NCBI GenBank assembly: GCA_026214975.1
Contig: JAOBSW010001167.1
Coordinates: forward strand, 1-64,000
DNA length: 64,000 nucleotides
Origin: Gentiana macrophylla
Lineage: Eukaryota > Streptophyta > Magnoliopsida > Gentianales > Gentianaceae
Reading direction: 5' to 3'
Positions 50,001-60,720 of this stretch are shown here, one piece after another (position 1 is the stretch's first letter; each line of letters opens with the position of its first letter). The notes under the pieces are model-generated. The model was not told where the DNA came from and searched no databases. It saw only the letters and a program-made list of their open reading frames with translations. Position numbers and translations under genes: made by a program.

Positions 50001-50689
50001 AGGTACGGACGAACCACAGAAAATCCCCGAGAAGCACACCACATCGTTGGCATCGGAGAGGGCTTTCCAAAATGGTGAACTGCACGTGGAACGGACACGG
50101 GAGCCGAAGGTTATGGCAAAAATACTAGCATGGGTCCACCGAACCACCGAATGGGGTCATGCACAAATCCGCCGACATCCTTGAGGTAGAAAATCCCCGA
50201 AAAGCACACCACATTGTTGGCATCGGAAAGGGCTTTCCAGAATGGTGAACTGCACGTGGAACAGACACGGGAGCAGAATGTTATGGCCAAAATACTAGCA
50301 CGGGTCCACCAAACCACCAAATGGGGCCATGCACAAATCCACCTACATCCCCGAGGTAGAAAATCCCCGAGAAGCACACCACATCGTTGGCATCGGAATG
50401 GGCTTTCCAGAATAGCGAACTGCACGTGGAACGGACACGGGAGCCGAAGGTTATGGCCAAATTAATAGCACGGGTCCACCGAACCACCGAATGGGGTCAT
50501 GCACAAATCCACCAACATCCCCGAGGTACAGTCGAACCACAGAAAATCCTCGAGAAGCACACCACGTCGTTGGCATCGGAAAGGGCTTTCCAGAATGGTG
50601 AACTGCACGTGGAACGGACACGGGAGCAGAAGGTTATGGCCAAAATACTAGAACGGGTCCACCGAACCATTGAATGGGGTCATGCACAT

Positions 50690-51850
50690 ATCCACCTCCA
50701 TCCCGAGGTAGAAAATCCCCAAAATGCACCATGTCGTTGGCATCGGAAATGGCTTTCCGAATGGTGAGTCGCATGTGGAGCGGACACGGAGCCGAAGGTT
50801 ATGGCCAAAATACTTGCAGGTCCACGAACCACCGAATGGGGTAATGCACAAATCCACCGACATCCCGAGAGGTACGGCCGAACCATAGAAAATCCCGAGA
50901 AGCACACCACATCGTTGGCATCGGAAAGGGCTTTCGAATGGTGAATCGCACGTGGAAATGACCACGGAAGCCGAAGGTTATAGCCAAAATACTAGCACAG
51001 GTCCACCGAACCACCGAATAGGGTCATGCACAAATCCACCGACATCCCGAGGTAGGCACACCACATTGTTGGCATCGGAAAGGGCTTTCGGAATGGTGAA
51101 TCGCACGTGGGGAATGACACGGGAGCAGAATGTTATGGCCAAAATACTAGCACGGGTCCACCAAACCACCAAATAGGGCCATGCACAAATCGACCTACAT
51201 CCCCGAGGTAGAAAATCCCCGAGAAGCGCACCACATCGTTGGCATCGGAATGGGCTTTCGGAATGGCGAATCGCACGTGGAACGGACTCGGGAGCCGAAG
51301 GTTATGGCCAAATTAATAGCACGGGTCCACCGAACCACGAATGGGGTCATGCACAAATCCACCAACATCCCGAGTGCGGTCGAACCAGAAAATCCCGAGA
51401 AGCACACCACGTCGTTGGCATCGGAAAGGGCTTTCGAATGGTGAACTAAATGTGGAGCAGTACACGGAGCCGAAGGTTATGGCCAAAATACTAGCACGGG
51501 TCCACCGAACCACGAATGTGGTCATGCACAAATACACCGACTTCCCGAGGTACCGGCGAACAACAGAAAATCCCGAGAAGCGCACACACGTCGTTGGCAT
51601 CGGAAAGGGCTTTCGAATGGTGAACTAAACGTGGAACGCAGACACGGAGTGAAGGTTATGGCCAAAATACTAGCACGGGTCCACGAACCACCGAATGGGG
51701 TCATGCACAAATCCACCGACATCCCGAGGTAGAAAATCCCGAGAAGCGCACCACGTCGTTGGCATCGGAAATGGCTTTCCGAATGGTGAATCGCACGTGG
51801 AACGGACACGGAGCGAAAGTTATGCCCAAAATACTAGCACGGGTCCACCG
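50690..51850. other. Satellite stretch with clustered small indels
   Basis: Compared with its own duplicate at 48.2-49.8 kb, nearly every monomer here changes CCAGAATGG to CGAATGG, GAACTGCACG to GAATCGCACG, CACGGGAGCC to CACGGAGCC and CCCCGAG to CCCGAG. The changes hit CHG trinucleotides and adjacent homopolymers. A sequencing/consensus artefact is more likely than biology. Confidence 0.7.
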
Positions 51851-52155
51851 AACCACCGAATAAGGTCATGCACAAATCCACTGACATCCCCGAGGTACCG
51901 ATGAAGCATAGAAAATCCCCGAGAAGCGCACCACGTCATTGGAATCGGAAAGGGCTTTCCAGAATGGTGAACTGCATGTGGAACGGACACGGGAGCCGAA
52001 GGTTATGGCCAAAATACTAGCACGGGTCCACCGAACCACCGAATGGGGTCATGCACAAATCCCCCGACATCCCCGAGGTACCGACGAACCACAGAAAATA
52101 CCCGAGAAGCACACCACATCATTGGCATCGAAAAGGGCTTTCCAGAATGGTGAAC

Positions 52156-53342
52156 AAGCAATTGATCTACCTATCCTACAACTATCAATTTCGATCTAGA
52201 CTATCTCGCGTTTTCTAACCAAGTTGTGATTCACCTAGCCACGGTATGAATTCCTAATTTCTTAGACAAGTTCTCCTATCAATCTTTCATCTTTCGATCT
52301 AAAGATTAATGCTTTCAAATCAAGGTGTGAAATCTCTCAATTTCTAACCTATAAATCTAACCTAATAACTCTCGTTAATTAGATTTGAGATCTATTCTTT
52401 ATCATGGTGATCTAAAGTGTAACATGATTTTCATCAAGACAAGCAATCAACATGCAACGATCTTTCGATATAAATTGCATAACAACATGAAAAACATGAC
52501 AAAGAAACAACTTGAATTAAAATACTCACAAGATAATCAAGGACAAAACTGAATCGTTGATTGGATGGCTTCACAACGCTCGTTCAATGGAGGTCTAGCC
52601 TCTTAGCATCCTCTTCGAGATTCGAATTGTTTAGAATAAGAGTACATAAAAGTATTTAAGTAAAAACTGTTTGTAAACTAAGGAAAAACGCAGCTTGGCC
52701 ATCCCTAGGGTTTAGGGTTCGAATATATGATCCTTTGTGTGGATATATAGAATTTCAGGTCGGTTCTGCTAAGTCGGCGTTCGGACGCCAGTCTGGAAAG
52801 GGTGAACGCCCGTCCGCCTTATGTAAACTTCTTCGAGTCGGGCCGAAGTGGATCGACGCCCGTCCTTCTTCAAATTGGACGCCTCGTCGGAAAAATCTGA
52901 TCATCCACGAATGTAAAAGCTCCTCCTGGGACGCTGCGTTCGAATTTCAAACGCCCGTCCCACTCGGGCGCTTGATTCAAGATCTTTCGGCGCTTGATTG
53001 GTCGACTTCATCTTGATTTCTTCATCTCTATCTCTTTTTATCAAATCAAATCATCATTATCTTTTTTATCAATTAGCTCGAACTTAATCAACTTTTGGTC
53101 ATCTTTTGAGCCTCGAACATGTATCTACAACACATAAAAACATCGCAAAATGTAATATCGTCCAAATAATCAAAAAAACACAATTAAAACACATAAATTA
53201 ACCTGTTTTGCGATTAACTCATTTAAAAAACTCATCTACTCAATAATTCCATTAAACACTCGTTTCTTATGCAATTTATACAAATACGGGGGATAATATC
53301 ATAAAATATAGCATTATAAATCGTATAAATTCACCCTTAACA
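52156..53342 (-). mobile_element. Truncated Athila-type LTR fragment
   Basis: It begins AAGCAATTGATCTACC, matching position 334 onward of the element 2 LTR (30231), and ends with an intact CACCCTTAACA terminus at 53342. It is therefore about 1.19 kb of a roughly 1.6-kb LTR. The missing outer part was lost at a junction sharing GAAC between satellite and LTR. The sequence has diverged from element 2 but the promoter-like GGACGCC/GCCCGTCC motifs persist (52790-52970). 53092-53342 equals 1-250. Confidence 0.85.
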
Positions 53343-54690
53343 GTAGCTGGTATGGTTGCATTTGTATAGATTTCCCTTTGTGCTGCTTTCTCTTCTTGAT
53401 CTTGAAGATCTTCACCATTTGTATTTGGTTCATAAAAAACTACATGTATTGATTCTTCAATCACCAAGGTTCTTTTATTGAGTACTCTAAATGCTTTCTT
53501 TGGTGTCTCGAGTATCCCATGAAGATTGCTTCATCACCCTTCTCATCAAAGGTATGCGGTGATTCTGTTTAAGACAAAACATTTTGATCCAAACATATGA
53601 AAATATGAGATATTGGGTTTTCTACCATTCCATATTTCATATGGAGTCTTTCCATGATGTTTGTTGATGATTGATCTGTTTTGTGTATGGCATGCTGTGT
53701 TAGCTGCTTCAGCCCAGAATCTCTTTGGTAAGCATGCTTCTGCTATCATTGTCCTGACTGCTTCCTTGATGGTTCTGTTTCTTCTTTCGCTACACCATTT
53801 TGTTGTGGAGTTCCCTGCTGCTGAGATAGTTGATGTAACACTTCATTTTCTTCACAATAGGTTACGATAATTTCATTTAGAAATTCGGTGCCTCTATCTC
53901 GATCGATCTTGATAATCTTTAGCTCTTTTTCATTCTCAGAGTCTTCTCAAAGCCAAATCTGGCGACTTCTTGAGTGTTTCTTTCTTCTTGTTCATGAAAA
54001 TGGTCCAGATGAACTTTGAGAAGTCATCCACCACTACAAGAGTATATTTCTTAACACTCACACTTACTGGTGTGACTGGTCCAAACAGGTCCATGTGTAA
54101 TAGATGTAGAACTCTTGTTGTAGATTGATGAGGCTTTGACTTGAATGAACTTTTTATTTGTTTTCCTTTCTGACAAGCATCACATAGACTTTCTTTCTTG
54201 AATGTGATCTCTGGCAGGCCTTCAACTAACTTGCTCCTTGATAGTTTGTTGATGGTCTTGAAATTTAGGTGATTTAATCTTCTTTGCCAAATCCAAACTT
54301 GTTGATTGTTTATTTTTGACAAGTAGACATGTTTACGCCTTTGGTCATTTTCGATCCACCACATACATGTTGTCTTGTCTTCTACCCGCAAGAACTCTTT
54401 GTGTTGGTTTGATTTGTGAATCACTTTGCATCCTTCTTTGTTGAAGTGCACATTGTAGCCTTTGTCACTGAATTGGTGATGCTCATGATTGAAGTTAAGT
54501 CCCTTGACATATGCCACATTTTGAATCTTTAGATTGTTCTTGAGTATTGTGCCTTCCCTTAATCTTGCCAGGGTTTTCTTTACCTCCAAATATGACTTTG
54601 GGTCCATCAAAAGCTTTGAAATCAGTGAGCCATTTCTTGTTTCTGTCATGTGTGTCGGAACATCCTTTGCCTATGTACCGGACATCCTAC
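53343..54690 (-). pseudogene. Copia pol remnant, copy 2: protease to integrase
   Basis: The longest piece, 53936-54649, reads from the protease C-terminal flank (ISKLLMDPKSYLEVK) through GAG-pre-integrase (RLNHLNFKTINKLSRSKLVE, CDACQKGKQIK) into the integrase core: LHMDLFGPVTP near 54075 and VVVDDFSKFIWTIFM near 54010. The integrase C-terminal part KRFWAEAANTACHTQNRS is at 53600-53750. The protease active site is damaged (DSG replaced near 54670), unlike copy 1. It stops at the LTR fragment, with no RT. A more continuous frame than copy 1, but clearly non-functional. Confidence 0.87.
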
Positions 54691-54869
54691 AAAATAGATT
54701 AATTAGGTTTAGGTACCCAACACTGTTTGGGTCCATACCTGTTAGCAATCATGCCTCCCATACTAAGGGTGTATCCAAAAGGTCTTCTTTTTGGATAATT
54801 GAAGTCATCAACTTCATATGTGTAAGGCATGGCAGAATAGCTCCTAGTATTTTTACTGAAGGTATTCTG

Positions 54870-56838
54870 TTACTTTTCTCCACCTTTTGGTGCATTTACA
54901 TCCTTCTTCACTTTCCAATATGCAGTAGGAAACCTTTCTTGCTTCATGTGTCTAGGAACAGATTGGTTTTTCTTAAACATGTGATGCATTTTGTGAAATG
55001 GTTTCCTCTTGTATTTTGGAGGTGCCACATTCCAATCATCCTCTGAGGGGTAAAGTCTGCCTTTACCTTTCAGATGGCTGTTGTTCTTGATTGACTGGAA
55101 TGAGGATTTGATTTGTTGTTTCACTACACTGGGTTTTGACTTCACCGGAACAGGATGATCTGTTGGAATCATGGTCTGTCCCTTTCTAAATTTTGGTCCA
55201 CTAGTGGTTCTGAATTTAGAATGGTGTTGACCATTATTCCTACTTTCATCCTGACTGTTGTAGCCAAGACCAGATCTGGATCCAAACCTTTTTGAGGGTT
55301 TGTAAGCTGGTGCTTTTAGTGGTGCAGTGGATACCTTCACTGGTGAGGAGATTTTCTTAACTGATCTGTTAGTAACAGATGTATGATCATCTGCTTTTTG
55401 TTGATCATTTAAGTAGGTCTCCTTACTAGTTAATTCAGCTTTTGCTTTATCCAGTTCTTTCTTTAACCTCTTATTCTCTTTTCTTAGATCCTTGCCCTTT
55501 TCCAGAATTTCAAGATTCTTTTCAATTTCATCAAATTTAGTCATGAGATTTTGGACTAGGTCTGTTGTATCTAATGGGAGACTAGAGGATTGTGCAGTGT
55601 TAGATGTGGATGCATTAGATGTAGAACAGGAACTAGATGTTACCTCAGTTTCATCTGATTCTTTAGCCATTAAACATAGGCTTGTTCCCTCAGTGTCTGA
55701 GCTATCACTTTTATCTTCATCCAATTCTTTGGTCTTGAGGCATAGGCATGCCTTTTCATTTTCTGAGCTGTCTTCTTCATCACTATCGTCTGAGTCATTA
55801 TCAGATGATTCTTCATGCTTTTCACTGCTGGATTCTGCTTTAAGTGCCTTCTTGCTCTTTTTCTTTTCAGATGCTCTATATTTCTTCTTTTCATCATCTT
55901 TGTCATTCTCTTCAGGACAATCAGCCTTGAAGTGACCTTTCTTGTTGCAGTTGAAGCATCTGTATTCTTCATAATTCTTCTTCAGGTCTCTGTTTGAGCT
56001 TGACTTTTTGTTTGACAAAGAATTTCCTTTGAATGGTTTCTTTTTAAAAATGTCAAAGCGTTTAACTAATAAAGCTACCTGTTCTTTTAGTTCATGTGTC
56101 TCTTTGCTTCGATGCATACGGCAAAGTTACTTTCTTTGGGATGCGACTAATGCGATTATTTTTGTGTGTCTGCCGGAGCACCATCTTCGCCGTTCAATTC
56201 GAATTCATGAGCTTTTAATTGGGACATCGATTGTCGAGTGTCGGTGCTTGCAAGATTTGTTGTTCCTCCGACATCGATGTTATGATCTTCCATCTTTCAA
56301 GTAGTCCTCTCAAGATCTTCAAGCATACTTCTTTTTACGGGGATATATGTGTCCAAGTGTTGTAATTCAACGATGATGCTTGAGAAATCGTTGTCCATTT
56401 GATCAATGGATTCACTGACCTTCATTTTAAAGTTCTCAAATTTGTTTTGCAATGAGACAATTTGTTTTCTTTAATCGCTTGAGATCCTTCCTTTATCAAT
56501 GATAGCTTGTCCCACATCTCCTTTGTTGCTTTTGCAATCTTTGATTCTCATGAACATGTTTTGCGTCTAGGGTCTTCAAGATCATGTCTTTTGCAACAAA
56601 GTCCAGATTTTCTCTTCTCCTGTCATCTTTGGTCCAATCCTTTTTAGTTTTGTCAATTTCCTTTCCTTGATCTGCTCCTGTGCTTACCACCGTAGTGATT
56701 TTGATTGGTCCATCATTGATTACATCCAAAGATCTCTTCATGAGTTGCTGCAAGATGAGATAGCATTCTTATTTTATATTCATCAAAATTGTTAACATTA
56801 AACATAGGTACTTTTGACAAGAAGGTTGAGGAATCCAT
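54870..56838 (-). pseudogene. Copia gag remnant, copy 2
   Basis: The C-terminal 415 codons are open (56117 down to 54870): a Lys-rich region, the CCHC knuckle CFNCNKKGHFKADC near 55915-55960, the acidic/serine stretch, coiled-coil-like KDLRKENKRLKKELDKAKAE near 55440-55500, and a basic C-terminus ending GGEK-stop. The N-terminal capsid half to ATG 56838 is frameshifted. One break (near 56555) is at a spot where copy 1 has GCTG. Start choice follows copy 1 (MDSS...). Confidence 0.87.
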
Positions 56839-56961
56839 CAAGTGCAATTGAAGATATAAATGTAAGTGTATGTAAAAACTCGATTTGAAAACTACTTTGA
56901 AAATATGTGATCTCCTTGTTACGTAAATTAGATCCGAATGTGTTTCGATACTAGGAACACT

Positions 56962-56973
56962 GCTCCGATACCA
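56962..56973 (-). promoter_or_regulatory. Primer binding site (tRNA-iMet type), copia copy 2
   Basis: TGGTATCGGAGC on the minus strand, as in copy 1, two bases from the LTR edge. Confidence 0.9.
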
Positions 56974-56975
56974 AT

Positions 56976-58384
56976 TGTTGGTCCCAGAGAAGGGTGAAAC
57001 TATAGTCAGAGGGGGGGGGTGAATGACTATAGTGGAGTTTCAAAAACTTTTCTTTTGTTTAAAAGCTTTTGGGTAGCGGATAAGTCCCTTCTTACTATAT
57101 TGTTTTCAAATCTGTTTAGACAGTCACAGATGTAAATTTTGATGTATGCAAATTAAATGAATGCTGTAAAGTAAATTGTAGAAATTAAATTGACACAAGG
57201 CTTATAGTGGTTCAGGGTGGTGTAATCGCTTAATCCACTCTTCTCCTATGATGATTGGAGGAATTCACTATTGTTTTCACTGATACAATAGTATGATTGT
57301 CCTTGGCTTCCCAAGCTTCACAATCTACAAGACTATCACTCCTTGACTGCAACAGCTTTAGTGATTCAGTCTTCCCTTTGCTGCTCCTTAAGATCAAGAT
57401 CCTTCAACAGCTATCACAGATTCAACTCCTTCTCAGATTGCCTCTGATTCAGTTGCTTCAGTTTGATGTGAATGTGATTCACACACTTGCTTGATCAATC
57501 TCGATTGAGTATGACTTTGTAGTAGTTCGATATTTGAGTTGATCACTAGATGTATCCTTGTAAGTTTAGAGAGGGCTTTTCAAATTGTGAGTTTTTCGCT
57601 TGTTTTTTTTTTTCAATCGTTGTTTGTTTTTCCATCAATGCCTTCTATTTATAGCCTTGAGTAACTTTGGTTTTGAAATTCCGTCCGTTGGCTATATTAA
57701 TGAGGGAATAATCCTTGATTTTATTCATGATTCCCCCTTAATTGTATTCTCCTTGATTTTAGTGATCGGATTCTTTCTTCAAACGTATAGCAGAAAACCA
57801 GTCCTTGATTGATCCTCTATTGATTGTGCATTTAATGCATGATCTTCTGTATCTTCAACATATATCAAATCTGATCTGGTAAGTGTTACTTCGCCGTTTT
57901 TAGAACGGTCGAGTGAGCCTTCTGACTTAGCCGTTAGTTCTTTCTTCGCTGTTTTGTTTTCACTTTGCCGAAGGTTAGTCTACTGAGCCGATTCATTGTT
58001 TCCTTCTTTGTTCTAGTATTAGGAGAGTCTTTGTACTTCACTGATCCTTGATTTGGGTGAGACCAGTGTACACCATATTTGAACATTGAGTGTCATCACT
58101 TAAAAACATAACTTAGACTTATCCAAGGTCATCACAGACTTCCTTGGTTATAAGTCAGACCATAATGTCTTCATTACTTCTCTGCTGGTGCTTTGCTGGC
58201 TTCACTTTGCCGAATATCTGTTTTTGCTTTGCCGTCCTACCAACTAGTACAATACTTGTCTGACTCAACTTATACAACATGTCAGACTCTAAGTAAAGAC
58301 TTATACAGAGAGTTCTAACTTATTTCAGGCTTGCTATAACAGCTAGTATGGCCATCATCAAAACATAATAAAATGTTCCTAACA
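56976..58384 (-). mobile_element. Copia 5' LTR, copy 2
   Basis: 1409 bp, TGTTGGTCCC to TTCCTAACA in plus coordinates; nearly identical to 3873-5272. G-run hairpin at 56999-57033 and TATA at 57646-57653. The same satellite monomer variant (CAAAAAATCCCCGAGAAGCA) follows both copies, so the duplication includes the LTR-satellite junction. Confidence 0.9.
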
Positions 58385-59127
58385 CAAAAAATCCCCGAGA
58401 AGCACAGCACGTCGTTGGCATCGGAAAGGGCTTTCGAATGGTGGCATCGGAGCCAAAGGGCAAAATACTAGCATTCCCCGAACCACGAATGGGGTGCACA
58501 AATCCACCGACATCCCCGAGGCGAAAATCCCGAGAAGCACACCACGTCATTGGCGGAGGGCCAATGGTGGTTATGGCCGAAGGTTATGGCCAAAATACTA
58601 GCACGGGTCCCCGAACCACCGAATGGGGTCATGCACAAATCCACCGACATCCCGAGGTAGGTAGAAAATCCCGAGAAGCACACCACATTGGCATCGGAAC
58701 GTAAGCGCATGTGGCATCGGAAAGGGCGAATGGGGTTTCCACCGACATCCCGAGGTACCGATGAACCATAGAAAATACCCGAGAATCACACCGCATCATT
58801 GGCATGGAACGAGAATGGTGAACACACGTGGAACGGCCGAAGGTTATGGCCAAAATACTAGCACGGGTCCACGAACCACCGAATGGGGTCATGCACAAAT
58901 CCACCGACATCCCGAGGTACCACCGTTGGCGAAATGGCTTTCCATAACATGCGAAAATCCCGTTAGAAGCACACCACGTCATTGGCATCGGAAAGGGCTT
59001 TCCGGAATGGTTAAGGGCTTTCGCATGGTGAGCGGATGGACGGACCGAGCCGAAGGTTATGGCCAAAATACTAGCACGGGTCCACCGAACCACCGAATGG
59101 GGTCATGCACAAATCCACCGACATCCC
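58385..59127. repeat. Satellite block 5 (short, degraded)
   Basis: About four altered monomers. Private variants match the start of block 1: GAGAATCACACCGCATCATT at 58781 equals 5822, and GGCTTTCCATAA near 58937 equals the monomer near 6025. Many small deletions; same CHG-centred pattern as 50.7-51.85 kb plus larger losses. Ends at the element 3 LTR. Confidence 0.88.
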
Positions 59128-60705
59128 CTAGAAATTTTAAATTTATAAACCGAAACACCCCAAGTATAAGGATCGTAGTAGGGGTGTTACCGGTGTAAAT
59201 CTAAGAAGTCGAATGTTTATCGGATTAAAGGCGGTTATTCTATCAAATATGTCACTAATTATTACCTAAAACTAAGGTTAATCTAACTATAAACTAAACC
59301 TAAGAAATACACTAAAAACTAAAGAAAAAAACTAAAAGCGACAACTAAAAATAAGCGAGAAAGCAGGAAATATTCAAGAGTAAGCGGCGTCCGCTTAGGC
59401 AGGCGGGCGTCGGATACGATTTAGCTTGGAAATATCACGAGGAAATAAAACAACAAAGATTGAAGTTTCAATTAACTAACTTAAGACTAACGTTGAAACA
59501 AGCGACTTTGTCTTGAATTATAAAAGGAAGCGATAGAACACACTAGAATCAATCACTCAACAATCAAACAACGATTTATGATTCGAACACGAGTTTTATT
59601 GGTATGATCAATCGCGAAACCGACTAAATTCCTTTAGATCGATTTCTAGGGTTTGTTCACTTTTCCAAGAAAAACAAATAACATTCATCACAAGATCAAC
59701 AATTCGTTCCCAAATTGTAATACCCAACTAACAATATATGATTCCTCAAAACATCATCAATTGTATCGATTGAAATAGAAAACTATTGTTAAATTATATT
59801 TCCATAAAAATTCAAACAACATAAAGTTTCATTGACATTCCTATCTAATAAAACTCTTAACAATTAAATCAGGATTCAAACGATAGATAAAACAAAGTAT
59901 TCAAAATCATAACTAAAGATAAACTAACGAATCATGGTTGTGATAGCGTTGATGTGATATCCTCCGGTTGTTCCAACTGCTTGCTATGCGTTTAGCCAAC
60001 AATCATGTTGGTGATCGTTGGATTGGAAGAACTCATCTTCATGAAGAAGAAGATGCATTTGAACTCTCAGAGGCGCCGTTTTTTTGTGTATTAGTGCGGT
60101 GTATAAAGTATCCCATTAGGGTTGGGGCTCTTCTTTGTATTTATAGGAATCGATGTAATTTGCTCTGATGGCGGGTTGGGCGCCCGTCGAATATCGGGCG
60201 CTCGTCGAAACTTAGGGCGGAACACGGACGTGCGTTTGGCTGCGTCGAACTCTCACGAGCGTAAAAATACGATTACGGGCCATTTGCATGGGCGCTTGAT
60301 TCACTCTGGGCCTTCGTCAAGATCGATGGGCGCCCGTCGAAATGGACGGGATCTGAGGCCTTCGTTTGGGTATTTTGAGGGTCGGATTTCTCTAACTTTA
60401 TCCAATTTCTTCAAGCTAAATCCATCTCTATCTCTTGTAATTCGAACTTGAGCCTCATTAATCCTCTTTATACACTCGAAATTAAGCTCTATAAGATAAA
60501 TAAACATTGCAAAATGTAGTAATCTTCAAATAATAATAATTCCGTCAATTAAACACATAAAATCGCCCAAATTACACTTTTAATACTTTTAAACCCATTA
60601 TTCAAATTCAAGCCTTAAACACATAATTTTCTCTAAAAATTACTAAAATACGAAATATATTGTTCTCTAATAATGCGATAAAAACCATAAATTTCACCGA
60701 GAACA
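59128..60705 (-). mobile_element. Element 3 3' LTR
   Basis: About 1.58 kb. The outer end (TTTTAAATTTATAAACCG, CACCCCAAGTATAAGGATCG) matches the outer end of the element 1 LTR, but the first bases (TGTTCGGT in element 1) are missing. The inner end is ACCGAGAACA. It contains GCGCCCGTCGAA-type motifs (60179-60210, 60330-60345) and a minus-strand TATA-like CCTATAAATA at 60138-60147. Confidence 0.8.
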
Positions 60706-60720
60706 ACTCCCCCACACTTA
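60706..60720 (-). other. Element 3 polypurine tract
   Basis: The minus strand reads TAAGTGTGGGGGAGT just before the 3' LTR. Confidence 0.8.

Larger units (their letters stand above)
43412..52155. repeat. Satellite block 4 (largest)
   Basis: 8.7 kb of the same 183/170-bp monomers. Sub-blocks: 45.3-48.1 kb parallels 8.5-11.6 and 26.4-29.2 kb. 47.5-49.9 kb is duplicated in tandem as 50.0-52.0 kb, matched monomer by monomer (CCTACATCCCC, ACCAACATCCCC, CACATATCCACCTCC, GGTAGGCACACC, ATACACCGACTTCC), with two monomers missing in the second copy. 50690-51850 is densely altered at CAG/CTG/CCCCG sites. The right edge is an abrupt junction to an LTR fragment at GAAC. Confidence 0.95.

Noticed and set aside
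52735..53016. 93-codon plus-strand frame with a cysteine/serine-rich product
   Set aside because: Lies inside the truncated LTR fragment, across its promoter-like motifs, and has no family resemblance.
55492..55935. 147-codon plus-strand open frame, serine/leucine rich
   Set aside because: It is antisense to the acidic serine-rich copia Gag, whose CCHC knuckle and neighbours identify the coding strand.
60122..60451. 109-codon plus-strand frame in the element 3 LTR
   Set aside because: Located in the LTR over the TATA-like region and GCGCCCGTC motifs; antisense to element orientation and without a recognisable domain.
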